This document shows, one piece after another, positions 1-12,082 of a stretch of DNA of 64,000 nt. The notes below the pieces were generated by a model. It was not told the origin of the DNA. It ran no database searches and saw nothing but the letters and a program-made list of their open reading frames with translations. Source of the stretch: Crotophaga sulcirostris (lineage: Eukaryota > Chordata > Aves > Cuculiformes > Crotophagidae); contig VYZB01000212.1 of NCBI GenBank assembly GCA_013397455.1, forward strand, positions 1,059,481 to 1,123,480. Reading direction: 5' to 3'. How positions within the stretch are numbered: the stretch's first letter is position 1; each line of letters opens with the position of its first letter. A program made the translations under genes and the position numbers.

Positions 1-1194
1 TATTTCTTTCCCTAAAAAGACAAGGATTTGAGGTCTTGTGGCAATTTTTTTTATCTTGATCTTGTGAAAACTGTTCCTGTCCTTCCCTCTCTGCCTTTGT
101 CCATCCCAGCCTTTTTCTCACCATCAACCCAACTGCATCCAAATCAGCTCCATACATTACTGTTTGTGTCTTGCTTCTTTTGTAGTGTTAGGTTCCCTTC
201 ATTTCCTGTTAATTTAGTTTCGGCCTTTCAGAAGGGTTAGGCAACAGCATTCAGGAGAGGCAAATCATACTCTGAAAAAGTCTCTCTTAATCACATGCTC
301 TGCTTCCTTTATAGAAAGAATGCCATACCAACAAACAACTGGGGAAGGAGGAGTGAAAGGGGAGAATATATCAAAGATTCACTTGTTTTTGAAATGCTAA
401 TGACCGTATGAGAATTAAAAGTTTTCCTCTTAGAGAGCAAACTGCCAATGTTTTGTACCTGCTACACATAGGATTCATTTCAAAATAATAAACTGGTTAC
501 TTCTGAGACATTTCAAAAAGGATTATGCAGACCTGCAGTCTTTAAGAATGCTATTAATATATTACATCAGCAAAAGATGTGATCTCTAAAATTAGAATAT
601 TTTCAAAGAAAGAGAATACTGGTAGTGGTTGGATATGGTTTATAAACAGGAGGATGCAATCATGAAAAAAATAGATAGATAGATTTTAGAGAGGACAAGT
701 AAAGATCATTTATGACATAATTCCAGAATATAATTGCAGAACTGAAACTTCTTTTGTTATTCAGAAAATGTTCTTGCTTTTAAAAAAAAAAAATCCATCT
801 GCATTCAAAGTATCAAGACCACTTTCTCTTTCACCAGACTAAAATTTAACACACTGGTCTTCATCCCCATTTGCTGAGGTTTTATTTTCAAAATGAATGC
901 ATGATTTACTGTAGGAATCAGTTAAGCACTTAGAAATGCATCAGCTATAGATAAAAAAACCTCTTAGAAAAATAAAGCAGGAATGGGATTTGTGATTAAG
1001 CACTGGATGAAGGCTTAGAAAAGAAAGGTTCAGTCATTGGGACTTTTGTAGATTCTCTCTGTGCCTTTGCTAAATATCATTGTTTTAATTAGTAGTGTGC
1101 TAACACCTAATAACTACATTCAGGGGACCACACTGCACTACTGTGCAGCTACATAAAGGAAACTAAACTGAGAAGTTTAGTTACTCTGCATCTG
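1..1194. other. AT-rich non-coding stretch
   Basis: I see no gene here. It holds a poly-A run at 782-793 and a short GATA repeat near 674-685. The one open frame of 70 codons (28-240) has pyrimidine-driven composition and no family resemblance, so I treat it as chance. Confidence 0.6.
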
Positions 1195-1345
1195 TCACCT
1201 ACCTGTAAAATGAGAATATTAGCTTTCTTTCCGATCCCTTCTCTGTGTCAGAGAGTTTCTTCTACTGTTTCGTTGTACAGCACTTAGTACAGTGGGGCTC
1301 AAGTTAGCTCCTGTTGGTGCTAGTGTGATAACCCAATAATAGTAC
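1195..1345 (+). repeat. Ancient CR1/L3-like retroposon 3' end (relic)
   Basis: The segment runs from a 'cctgtaaaatgagaatatta' block to 'tgtacagcacttagtacagt' followed by 'ggggctc' and a '...gtgctagtgtgataacccaataatag' end. This is the order of blocks I recall for old sauropsid CR1/L3-type 3' ends: 'ctgtaaaatggg', then 'tgtacagcgcctagcac', then 'atacaaataataa'. Divergence is high, which indicates an old insertion. The orientation places the 3' end at the high coordinate. The family name is uncertain because the match is from memory, not from a library search. Confidence 0.5.
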
Positions 1346-4300
1346 TTATAGTTCAGCTAGAAGTAGTGGTAAATGATGAAATTTATTACATCTGAATGAA
1401 AGCACCCACAGTGCAGATGCCTGCATCAGGACTAGCAACACTGAGCTCTTTTTATACTTAAGGAAGAGAAAAAAACCCACTCTTAAAATACAATTTGTCT
1501 CACCTGTTTTAGAGGAGATATATCATCTCTTTAGGATGAAAGATACCTGTTACTTTCCTTTGGCTACTGCAAGAGTCCAGGTGAGCAGCTCAGACATAGA
1601 AAACTGATCCCATTCATAACACTTGTAGCCTTACAGGTAGGCTGGATTGTAGGGATTGTTGTTTTATATGAATTGCTCTTTCCTACCTAAGACACAGGAA
1701 AGTCCATTTAGCAATTTTTATGAAAGGAAGATAAATCTGCTCTCTAATAAGATTCACCATAAGATGTGAAGGATTTCAGAGAGAAAAAATTTGAAATAGT
1801 GTTTTTTGAGTTGCTTTTTTTTTTTAATACTGGCTGCATCTTTATGGAGCTCTTTTGGTAATTTTTAAAGGTTCTAAGTATGCCTGTGGGTGCTTCAAAC
1901 GAGGTCTTGAACTTCCTGTGAAAGTTTAACAATACAAAACAGATACAGTAAAAATAAAACCGTAATCCATTTGAAAAAATATTTTTCCCTGTGGCATGTG
2001 GTTACACATACAGAATATCTGTGAGTACAATAGCATACAAAGGCTTTACCAAAGTCTTTGAAAACAGTATGGATTATTCCCTCCTGGTCTTTTATGTTCA
2101 TGAGGCACTGAACAATAGAAACTAGATTATAAAGTTTGAAAATTATTTGATATAGCATGCTATTCCATGCATATGAACTATCTAAGTGGTCAGACTTTCT
2201 CTGAGTTTGGATTTCCAAAGCAGGAATGTCTTCTCCTAGTAAGGAGGGCCTCTAAGCAGATTGGCCAACTCATTATAATGTTGGAGAAGTTGTTTTTGGA
2301 AAGTAGAAATCTACTTTTTCTGACACTTGATATTGACAGTGGCTTGAGCTGTGCTGCAAACAGAGGACCATCTCTACCAGTTCATGACTGTATTGAGAGA
2401 TATTACTGAGAATATAATTAAACAACAGAGAGGTTTAAGCTAAAGAAATGTTTTATATGATTCAAGATTCAAGTATATGCAAATATCATTACCCTGGAGA
2501 AATAAAAAAGGTTCTTGATAGGATGCATTTTCCCTGCCTCGTTTTGTTATCCACTTTCTTTTCCTTTTTTGTTACCTCCCATCTCTTACTCTTTTTTTTT
2601 TCTCTAGTCATCTAATCTAATTATCTTAATTATTATCTTATTATCTTATTATTTTTCTTCCAATAACGTGTTCCTCCCCTATCCAACTGGTAGTTCCACC
2701 CCTTATTAACTTATTAGAAAATTTAGATTTTTTTGAACTCCCTCTGAAAATCACTTGGACATTAGTGATATTGTACTGGCTGTATAAGAAAACAGTTTAG
2801 TCTGTGATGTTTCTTTCTGCTTCTAGGATTCAATTCCCCTTGATCTCACTTGTGGTTGAACTGTGGAATTCAGTTTATTTTCTGAGCACTCCACAGACAG
2901 TTTGCTCAGATATTTGTAGTGTACATTGTAGAAAAAAACCCTGTAATTTACACTAATTTGCTATACTTGTCAGTTAACAGCATGCTAGCATTTTAAAACT
3001 GCTCTGTGCAATCTTGCAGCCACCAGTAAAGAGGAACAACTGTAACAGGAAAAAAATACACTGCTAGAGAGCCATAAGGAGATGACATCAGTCCTGGTGG
3101 ACAATGTTCACTGGGTCTTCATCCAGAAACTATCTATCTAGGGAGATTATGAATGTGTAAATAAACTTACAAAACTCTGGAAAAGGAACAGATAGATAAA
3201 AACCAAGGACTTATTTTCCATTAAAGAAAAACACCCAAAACTATTTAAAACAATGGTACATTCACAAGAATAAAATATATTTACTTCAAGTTTTTACAAA
3301 TTTTCTTTATACTATAGTTCTTCCAGTGTATCCAAATATTATGCTGTAGCTGTGTTTTTCAGGAATTTATTTCATATAAAGTTGTTGAAGTTTAACTGAT
3401 AAGTTGATGAAGCTTTGTGATAAGCATGCAACACTTCAAAACTTGAATATGTAATCATTTACACTGTCTGTGGAAAAGTTAGCAAGTAGTTCAGTGTTCC
3501 TTTTAAAATGAGGAAGACTTAAATCCTTCAGATTGATTAATCTATTATAAGTTTTATGTAATAAAACATTCTACAGTATCATTCCAGAGCCTCAGAAACA
3601 AGATTTTCTGTGGATACTCCCCCTTTTTATATCTACATTGAATGATTTATGAATATGCTTTGGGGCAGAACATGATTCTGAGAACCTAGAAAAGTATCTT
3701 GTCAAGATCTGGGGGGTGTATATTAAAATGTTCGCCTTCCATCAATCACATCCTCAATTTCCTAATAGCATACGATCAGATATTCAAGTCTAATCATGTG
3801 CTATGAAAAATTAATTTAAACCAAATGCATAGGAATTTTTATCATCTTAATTTTTCCCCTTATTCTAACTGTTTTTTTCTTTAGAACTGGATTTCATACG
3901 AAAGTGCTCAGTGGTTTTATTTGGAATTTTTAAAAAGAACTGTTTTCCTCAGAGGGACTGCAAAGTTTTCCTATGATCAAATCACTGCTAAACCCCAGGT
4001 TACTATGTCAAACAGAAACAGAGGATATTTAAGTGCCTTTTGCATTTAAATGAGAAATATAGAGTATAGTTAATGTAATTTTTATTTTTTTTTTAGTTAA
4101 GAATTGTAAGAGCAGGCTTGTGTAATCTTTACCTTACTGAAATGATCCTAAATTAATCTGGCTGTGGTAGAAAATGGAGAATGCTCTGTTAGGACTATAT
4201 CTATTGCTAGAGGGAGTAGGATTTATCCGACTAATTGCAAATGTCCATGTATATTTTTTTATTGTCTTCTGGGGACATCTTTTAGAGTCATGAAGGCATG

Positions 4301-6475
4301 ATTTATAAAGCAAACATCAGCATCTGAGGAGGTGTACTGCAACCTGAAAATCCCCATTTATCTCCAGTAACTTTAAAGAAAACCTAAGATTGGTGGTTGC
4401 GATACTGGAGCTACTATAGGTACTACACCACGCTAGTGATGTGTAGAGCCAAAGGAGGCAAGTGAAGCCAACTCCACCTTCTAGTACCAGCTAGGGGGCA
4501 AGGTGGAGTAAAACACAGCAGGTCACAACTGTTGCACAGCTGTCTGTGGAGTAGGATGACTCAACACGCAGAAAATAACAGGAGACCTGGGCAACAAAAG
4601 GCCTTTCAGATGGTCTGGTGCTTCCAGAGACTGCCTCCATGCTTGCTCCTGGGGGAATATGGAAGGCTCATCTTGGTTTTTAGGCCCAGGGATCCTTAAT
4701 TTTTTAAGGAAATGAGAGCCTTCAGCCTGCAGCTTTTTTCCTCTTTGATATGTGAGTTGCCAAAGACTTTTGTTTCCAACAAAGCATCTTTGCCTTGTGA
4801 GAAGTCTTTAAATTCAGGCTTTATAGAACTTAGCGGCTAAACTCTGCTTGTGATCTATGGAAGCAGGGTTTCATACTATTTACTTTTAACTGCATTAAAA
4901 TGATAATAAAAAAGCACAGGAATTGCAGGAAAAGCTTTAAACTAGTTTAAATCTGTTTCTATGATGTCTTTGATGTTATCTGTCTAAGTGTTGTTTTATA
5001 TTTTTTTCTGCAGTATGAAGTTACTTAAATTCATATTAATTTTTCTTCCAACAAAACATGTTTGAAAACACTTTTCTAACCTTTTTCTGGAGATTTTCTC
5101 CTGTTTTTTATTTTTAATTTGCATGATTTATATTTGTTTTCTTTTTTAATCAATAATTTTCTTTCTTTATTAGGAACTAAAACCATTACATTTTTTAAGT
5201 GAAACTTAGATTAGGGAAACTGTAACTAAAAGAGTCCATGAAGATAAATATCGATTTAAGAGGTGCTCCTACAAATGAGAAAAAGATTCTTGCAAATTCA
5301 TAAAATCCATAGCTTTCACTGACCCAAAAGGAAAAAGATTGATTACTTTCTTTAGTCTACTTTAAAAAGGAACTCAAAATATATTTTTTCGATACACTGT
5401 TTCTGAGGACCTGATGGCTGCTTCCATCTCCACTTGTCATGTAGAATAAGTGGCTAAATGTTAACCTTCACAATGAATTTAAGATGTCAGTAAGAATGCC
5501 TTAAGGAAATAGAAATGTGCTTCTGACAATGTAATTTGATTTTAAAATTTCAGGGTATTAGATTACCTCTTCCCTTTGAGGGACTAAAACTGCAAAAAAA
5601 TCGCAACAGCTATACTTTACAAAGCTTTCTGAACAGTGTCCCCTCCAAAGCTAAAACTTGGTGTGGGCTATTGGGAGTGCTGCCAATTAATAATTTCATT
5701 GTGGGAGCTGGAGCTCCTACAAGGAAGTGGCCATGTGAAAAAAAACCTTTAAAATTCAAGATATGAATATCAAGCCTTAAGTGATCCTAATTTAGGCGTT
5801 TAATTTAAGAAGACAGACATTCTAGGCCATCTCAGTAGTCTAAAGGTGGAAATAGACTTCTGCTGAGCAAAATGAAGAACACTTGTACTAGCTTTCTCTT
5901 TTTATTTGGACTTTTCTGGACCCAGGCTTTCTCCTTTGGCAACCATGGAACTCCAAACAAGTAGCCCCTGCTTTTAGGGCACCTGGTTGTTCTGTCTTCG
6001 AAGAAAATATGAGTACAATTGAAAAAGCTCAAAAATTGGGCTTGGGTAAAACCTCTTCCCTTTTTGCTTTATTAAAAAATACTCCTGCTTTCACAGAAAT
6101 GAGAGGGTCAATAATCAAGAAGAAAAGTGAATTACTTTATGTATATTTTGCCTTTCAGAATAACCTCGGCTTCTAGTTTGTAATATCATATTGGTAAGCT
6201 CTGGAACACATTGCAACATTAAACTATTTCTTGATTGTATAATGTTATGTTATAGAAGTTAATGGTTAAAAACCAGCCATTCATCTAAGATAAACTATTT
6301 CTCTAATCATCACACTAGTATTTTGACTGCTCCATTGTTGCACAGGAAATTGATACATTCAGTGCAGATGAATGTTGTGGAAGTTAGACATGTAAATTAT
6401 ATATTACACATAAAATGAATCCTAAACCTTAAAACATTCCTTTTATATTGCAGCGATAAGGTTGAATGTCTTTAT
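1346..6475. other. Long non-coding stretch, AT-rich
   Basis: No supported gene. It contains a low-complexity TTATC/TTAT tract at about 2611-2654, poly-T runs, and a block at about 4380-4700 that is more GC-balanced than its surroundings and that I cannot assign. Polypyrimidine-AG strings near 5012 and 5553 look like splice acceptors but have no usable donor downstream, so I do not call exons. Confidence 0.5.
2611..2654. repeat. Low-complexity TTATC/TTAT tract
   Basis: The tract is an imperfect run of attatct/attatt units within an already AT-rich neighbourhood. It has no coding content. Confidence 0.6.
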
Positions 6476-6512
6476 AATAAGAGACAGATGACCAATATTG
6501 TCATCTCTTATT
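6476..6512. other. Bulged hairpin (13-bp stem)
   Basis: The left arm at 6476-6492 pairs with the right arm at 6500-6512. The right arm's complement, AATAAGAGATGAC, is present on the left with a 4-base insertion (6485-6488). The loop is 7 bases (6493-6499). The structure is read directly from the sequence; whether it is transcribed or functional is unknown. Confidence 0.5.
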
Positions 6513-8892
6513 CCGCAATCATTTTTCTTTCACTTACCATTATGACAAAGAGACCCATTTGCAAATAGTGTGACTTATTTTAAATTTTAATCTAGCACCT
6601 GATTGGATAAATAAGGTCAATTTAGGATGAATCAAATGAATACTATTACACTGAACATCTGTCACTCTCTTGCACCGCAGTTCATCTGATAAAATGTTTA
6701 ACTATTCATCAATTTCTTGACATAATAGGAATGAAGCCATCATAATAGAGCACTGTCATAAGATCAATGTTTCCAACTTTGAAAATAAATGTCTGGGCTC
6801 TGCCTAAACATTAGCATAGCAGCTGCAGACCATTAACCTAAGACAACTTTTGTTGCCATTGACATTACCTCTTAATTAAGAACATACTTCTGAACACTTT
6901 TTTGGGCAGTTTCAAGTGTTTTAGATTAATTTGAAGAGTATAAAAACTTGTGTTGTATAGTAATTATATTACTTGAAGGAAGGAATTGCAAATGAAGGGG
7001 AGTTTTTTTAGTAAGAGTAACCACATCTACAAATTAAATTACAAGTACAAGAAAATGCAATGAAATATTAATAAAAAATATGCTGAATAATAGAGTAGTG
7101 GCAATATAGCACTGTTTTAGAACCATAATATTTTGATCTCGCATCTCTCAAATTGTGTATGTAGAATGAATATTAATATACTCATTTAAGATATTAACCT
7201 TATTAAGATTAAAGATTCAAGACATACACAACACTGAAGTTAACACAGCTTCTATATTCTGAATTTTATTCCTGCTTTGCTTCAGGTTAAGTCTAATTCC
7301 TGAGCTAATCACAAATAATGACAACAGAGTACAAAGATTAATTAGCAAAACACCAAAATTAAAGAATTCTCCCAGTTAATGCCATGGACAAAATTTTGAA
7401 ACCTCTTTGAAATTAATAGTAGAAATTGCTAAGTATTTCATTTTCAACACTGTTCTTTCAATATCGTTTGCAAATGGCAAATCTATTTTGCTATATGCTT
7501 GAATATGCTGGTTATTAAAAATAGTAAGGATTACCTACAGTAAATTACTGTTTGCCTATTGATAGTTATGTGGTCCTGCTTTACATCCCTGATTCCATGA
7601 GAGCTATATGGCTTAACATAAACAGTAGCATATGACTGATGTAACTAGCCAAAACATAACAGATGGCCAATAGTACAAGCTGAAATTCACTTTCAGGAGA
7701 TATCCCAGTGTCTTGTTTAAAAATTGCATGTAGTGATGTTCATATAGCAATAAAATCTGAGCACTGAGTACCAATGGAAAATGAATAAGAATCCACAACA
7801 AACACAGCTGAATCTTTTTTTTTTCCTTCTTTTTATGCTATCAAAATAGGAAGCAAAATTGAATACACCCAGTAACACTTATCTGCTTCTGGAGATAAAG
7901 CATATTATCAGAATGACTGGAAAATTTACAATCACCATAGTGAGTGAAATTCTTTATTCATTCAAGTAAAAGACCAACCTGCCACTGAGCTTAAGGCACC
8001 CAAGAGACTACTTAATTCTAATACATTAGGAATCCTCACGATGTGTGAAAATATTGCCTCATATCACGATGAAGGTAGTTCACAAGTTATGACACACCAG
8101 GGTATTCATATCACTTTAATGCACACAAAATCTAATCCTGACTGGGTATCTATATAGTTGCATACTGCCCTTAGGGACAAATCATTCTCTGTATGGACTG
8201 TACGTGATAGCCCAGTCACCTAATGAGGACTTTTAATTCATATGCTTAATTTAAAGTCTCACATTACTGGAGAGTGCACGTCTCTAAGCTTTGACCCAAT
8301 GGCTCAGTTGTCAGTCTTCTCCCTTCTTCTGCATATCTTCACAAAATGCCTGGACAATTACCCCCCTCCATGTGTTCCAAGAATTTTGAAAGACGTGCTT
8401 AAAAATGACTGAGCAGGACATGAATGAAAAAGTCATGACTTTGGCAGCTTGTAGCTCTCTCATACCACTTCTGCCATAAATAACTTGGAGGGCAACAATA
8501 AAAACATGTAGCTGTTGCTAGTCAAGGCTGTGATGCATATAACTATACTGTAGAAAAATTATTAGAATTTACCATACTTCTTAACTGCACTCAGCTATAC
8601 ACTGCAGGTTTGATGGTTGGACTATTTCAGTCTTAGCAGTCAAAAGATCCGTTATAAGAATGTGAGGAGGTGCATTTGGAAAAAGGCAAAGTGTGGATCA
8701 ATGCATACACCAAAATGCAAATCCTCATTTTCCTTGTTATTTTCACTAGCAAAATGTGTCAAACTTCTTTCTTTTATCACTGAAGTCCTTGTGCTTTTTT
8801 ATCGCCAATAAACAGAAGATTACATAAAAGTCCCATCTTCTTCAAAAAAATTGTCTTCCTTTACTAGAGATTAAATTCCTGCTTTCTTTCAG
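6513..8892. other. Non-coding stretch with octamer-like motif
   Basis: No supported gene. A perfect palindromic POU/octamer-like motif ATTTGCAAAT lies at 6557-6566, about 45 bases after the hairpin. The rest is AT-rich unique sequence with only short chance open frames. Confidence 0.45.
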
Positions 8893-8974
8893 TTAAAGAC
8901 TTTCCAAAAGATCCGTATGAAGAAAGAGGTACTACTGTGAGATCACAATCCAAAAGGCCATTTTGGAGAAGACA
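8893..8974 (+). other. Candidate 82-nt exon, unrecognised
   Basis: A pyrimidine-rich tract ending 'gctttctttcag' (AG at 8891-8892) precedes this block, and 'aca|gtaagtgtg' (GT at 8975-8976) follows it, giving a near-consensus donor. One of three frames is open throughout: two leading bases, 26 codons, two trailing bases. It reads a charged peptide starting KDFPKDPYEE and ending KRPFWRR. An open frame this short is expected by chance fairly often, so the support is mainly the paired splice sites. I do not recognise the peptide. It could be a coding exon of a plus-strand gene, a lncRNA exon or a decoy. Confidence 0.25.
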
Positions 8975-10904
8975 GTAAGTGTGTAAGAACTTGAAATAAA
9001 CATTGTTTTATTTGTAAAATTTAAAAGAGATTTGTTTTGCTAAAAACCAAAGTTTGCAAATGTGAACCACACCAGCTCTCTTTTGAATTCTATGAAATTT
9101 GTAAGACCTAAGAGATATTCTTTCAACTGAGTGACTACTGGTAAAGTCAATTTCAGTCTAAAATAAAAAAGCAGAAATATGTGCTGTTCCTAGTTATGTC
9201 TAATACTTCATTGAGACCTCAATGAACAAAAGCCTGAGAATCCAATATTCCATTTGCAAACCATTTTCACTGAAAAAATTCCATGTAAAGGGATGGTGCA
9301 GAGTCCGGTGCGAAATCATCACCTGAGCCTGCTAAGGTTTGAGGACTGCATGATTATACGAATTTTCTTCATGAGGATGCTTTGTCTGTAGACTGAAAGA
9401 ATTGAAACATTAAAGTGTGCTTCTATTCAATAATAGTGAGTAAAACAGGGCCTGGAGGTGGCTCTGGTGAAGCTGCCCAAGATCATAGATATTGTTCAAC
9501 TTTAACACTGTTCTTCGTTCAGCTCTGGGCTATGCCAGCCTACAGCACAGGGAATGGCATATTCCATGTGCTCTTCCCACCGCTCTGTTTCTGCATAAAG
9601 GAAAAAAACATTGTAGTCCTGTAGATGTGAGCTGTGCCAGGCCTTTAAAGCATACGGCCAGAGAATGGTTACAAATCTGCAATTTTAAATATTATAGACA
9701 GAGCTGCAGTCCTACAATATGATGTCTGCATCATGCTTCTAGAAATATGGCACCATGCACTTATTTAAGTGTGGCTGCACACTTCCAGTCAAAACCATCA
9801 CTAACTGCAAAAGATTTCCTCAGATGTAAACACCCTTATATGGTCTTTCAAAATACTGGGAAGTCACTAATAATTAATGCTTTCTCTCAATGCTAACCTA
9901 TTTCCGCTCCAAGGTTGACATAAAACAAATTAAACATAATTCTAATTGGATATTTTTCCCCTTAAAATACATCAATAGTCTTATTGATTAATTTTATTTC
10001 ATATCAGCTGAATTCAACTGGGACCTTAGATACACTTTTTATTTTCAGAGGCATTTTAGATCACCTAACAAGGTTGATGTGGATTGTGGCATGAAGCACT
10101 TTCAGAAATCTTGATTGCAGAAATGCCCTAAGAATTTTGGTTGTGGGTGCTTCTTCAAGAGCAAAAGGAAATACTATGGTGCCACTTTATTCCTGAGCTA
10201 TTAACTGCTAGGAGTCTTGCCTTATTCCAGTGAGAAAGTAATTGTACAAAGCGCTACAAAGGAATTAGTTAAACAGAGCAATTTTCTTTGTCTATGTCTA
10301 TTGCAAACACCTAAATCCAGAGGGAGCAGGCATGAGGGTTAAAAAGAGAAACGAAGCAGTGCTAATTGAGACTGATGGTTCCTTTTGTCATAGGGAGATT
10401 TTTTTAACAGAGTTTAATGGGCTTTAAAGAGAACAAACAAGACTTTAGTATATTGACACTTCAGTTGCCTCCTTTATTAGCTGTTTGTAAACCTAAAGAA
10501 TTTACAGTGACATGGTAAATGGATTCAGTTTAAGATTAGAGCTTTAGGGTTAAGATTTACACAGCATCTTAGATCTCAAATGTCTTTTTGACAACTGAGT
10601 GCAAAGTGTGTATCTTAAAAACACTCCTCCAGCTTTGGTACTTAACTTTCCACTTGTGAAGCTCCAAGACAGCCACATTTCTGTGGCTGGCCCTACACAT
10701 GGCTTGTTTCAATGGTTTTGGTGCCAAATTGTTTGGCATCAGCCCCAGTGGAAATAAAAACTTGGTGATATCTCACTTCCAACTGTTGCTGGGTTGGATC
10801 GTCTTTACAACATTGTAAAAATCTATTTAAATAGTAAGGAGAATTGTAAGTAAAGCACTTTAAAAGAAAAACTGGAAGTGTACCAGCTTCTATTGCCTTT
10901 TAAC
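8975..10904. other. Non-coding stretch
   Basis: AT-rich unique sequence. A slightly richer patch at 9415-9722 carries two overlapping open frames of 69 and 76 codons in different frames, with no family resemblance. I see no gene. Confidence 0.5.
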
Positions 10905-11045
10905 TCAGCGGTTAGAGACTGACTTTGATGTGGGAGTACTTGATTTGGATATTCTGCCTGCCTAGGCTAAGCAAGGATTTGAGGCAAGGTATACCAATTA
11001 CTAGGCAAATATTCTACCTATGAGAAAGACTAAGGAGGGGAAGAC
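10905..11045 (+). repeat. Ancient SINE-like / CR1-associated relic
   Basis: The block 'cagcggttagagactgactt' with following 'tgatgtgggagtacttgatt' and '...ctgcctgcctaggctaagc' follows an old sauropsid repeat I recall as 'cagtggttagagcactcacc', 'tgggatgtgggagacc', 'ctctgcctga'. The first part resembles a tRNA-like promoter A-box region (ggttagag). It is heavily diverged, and the exact ends and family need a repeat-library comparison. Confidence 0.45.
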
Positions 11046-12066
11046 ATCATGGCCATCCTTCCGATTACTCCATACTGGAGGCAGAGCAAGGGGATCTTCC
11101 AGTGTATAAATATTGTTGGGGATGGGGGGCCAAGTTATTAGTAATTTTAGGCCCTGCCCACCATCATAACTAAGGGTTCTGCAGAACTTTCTTGGTAGAA
11201 CTCAAAATACTTCAGAAGTGAGATCACAGGAGAGTAAGGATTAGAGGATGAAAATTTTGAATTTATGTGCCTGACTGTCACTTCTGTGTTCTAACTACAA
11301 ATGTGAAGAAACCTAATATTATGAGATGAATTAGAAAAAGACTGAGATTAAGTCACTTCTTGTAACTATAAAGTACTTGGTTTCATTGTTTCTGATTTTT
11401 TTTGGAATTTCTCGTATTATTTAATTAATACAGCCCTTAAGGTCTATTTATACTTCATGTAAATCAAATATAAATGAGCTGGAGACAGTACCATGGGAAA
11501 TGGAATGAAATTAATTAATATATTACTTGATTAGTTCTTATCATTAGTTATTAATAATTAGTTTTTTCTTGCACTATTAAAAGTTGCCAGTACTACAGGA
11601 AAAGCTATAACAAGTTGGTGTGTTTTGTTAAACATCATTCTTAACCTCCAAATACTTCAACAGCCATGAACTGGTGCTGTTAGCCAGGTGCCCTTGCTAG
11701 GGTGTTATTTCTCAATGGCATCTTGTTTATTAGGGGGAATCGGCATGTTCATCAGAAAGTGCTGAAATTTTTGGGATGTTAAACAGATGCAGGTTTGTGC
11801 ACAAACCCAGCCTAGTAGTTAAACACAAGTTTCGAGGACAATACATCATCTGTTGGAAGTATTTCTGTGGAATTCTCTTATCACTCATGCTTATTTCTCT
11901 CACGTATCTTCCTTCTCTCAGATAAGGTCTGACAACTAAAGTGGCATTAATTAGCATGACAGCCAACCATACAGAATCAATCTTCTGAAGGCTTTATGCC
12001 CCAAATACTATTATGTTACACAGAACCAATGCAGAATATCATGGAGGCTCCTGAGCATGTACTCCC
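11046..12066. other. Non-coding stretch
   Basis: No gene seen. TTAATTA-rich sequence dominates 11410-11580. An open frame of 78 codons on the minus strand (11730-11966) has no family resemblance and is probably chance. Confidence 0.5.
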
Positions 12067-12082
12067 TCACACCGTGGTGTGA
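12067..12082. promoter_or_regulatory. Palindromic T-box (Brachyury-type) site
   Basis: The 16 bases TCACACCGTGGTGTGA consist of two perfect inverted TCACACC/GGTGTGA half-sites separated by two bases. The classical Brachyury palindrome has the same halves in the same spacing with TA instead of GT at the centre. The match is seen directly. Occupancy by a T-box factor (for example TBXT, EOMES, TBR1, TBX5) is inference. Confidence 0.4.

Noticed and set aside
4486..4502. CTCF-like string (accagctagggggcaag)
   Set aside because: It keeps the AGGGGGC core but mismatches several other informative positions, so it is too weak to call.
4991..5040. Strong acceptor-like string 'ttttttctgcag'
   Set aside because: No donor or open frame follows within a plausible exon length.
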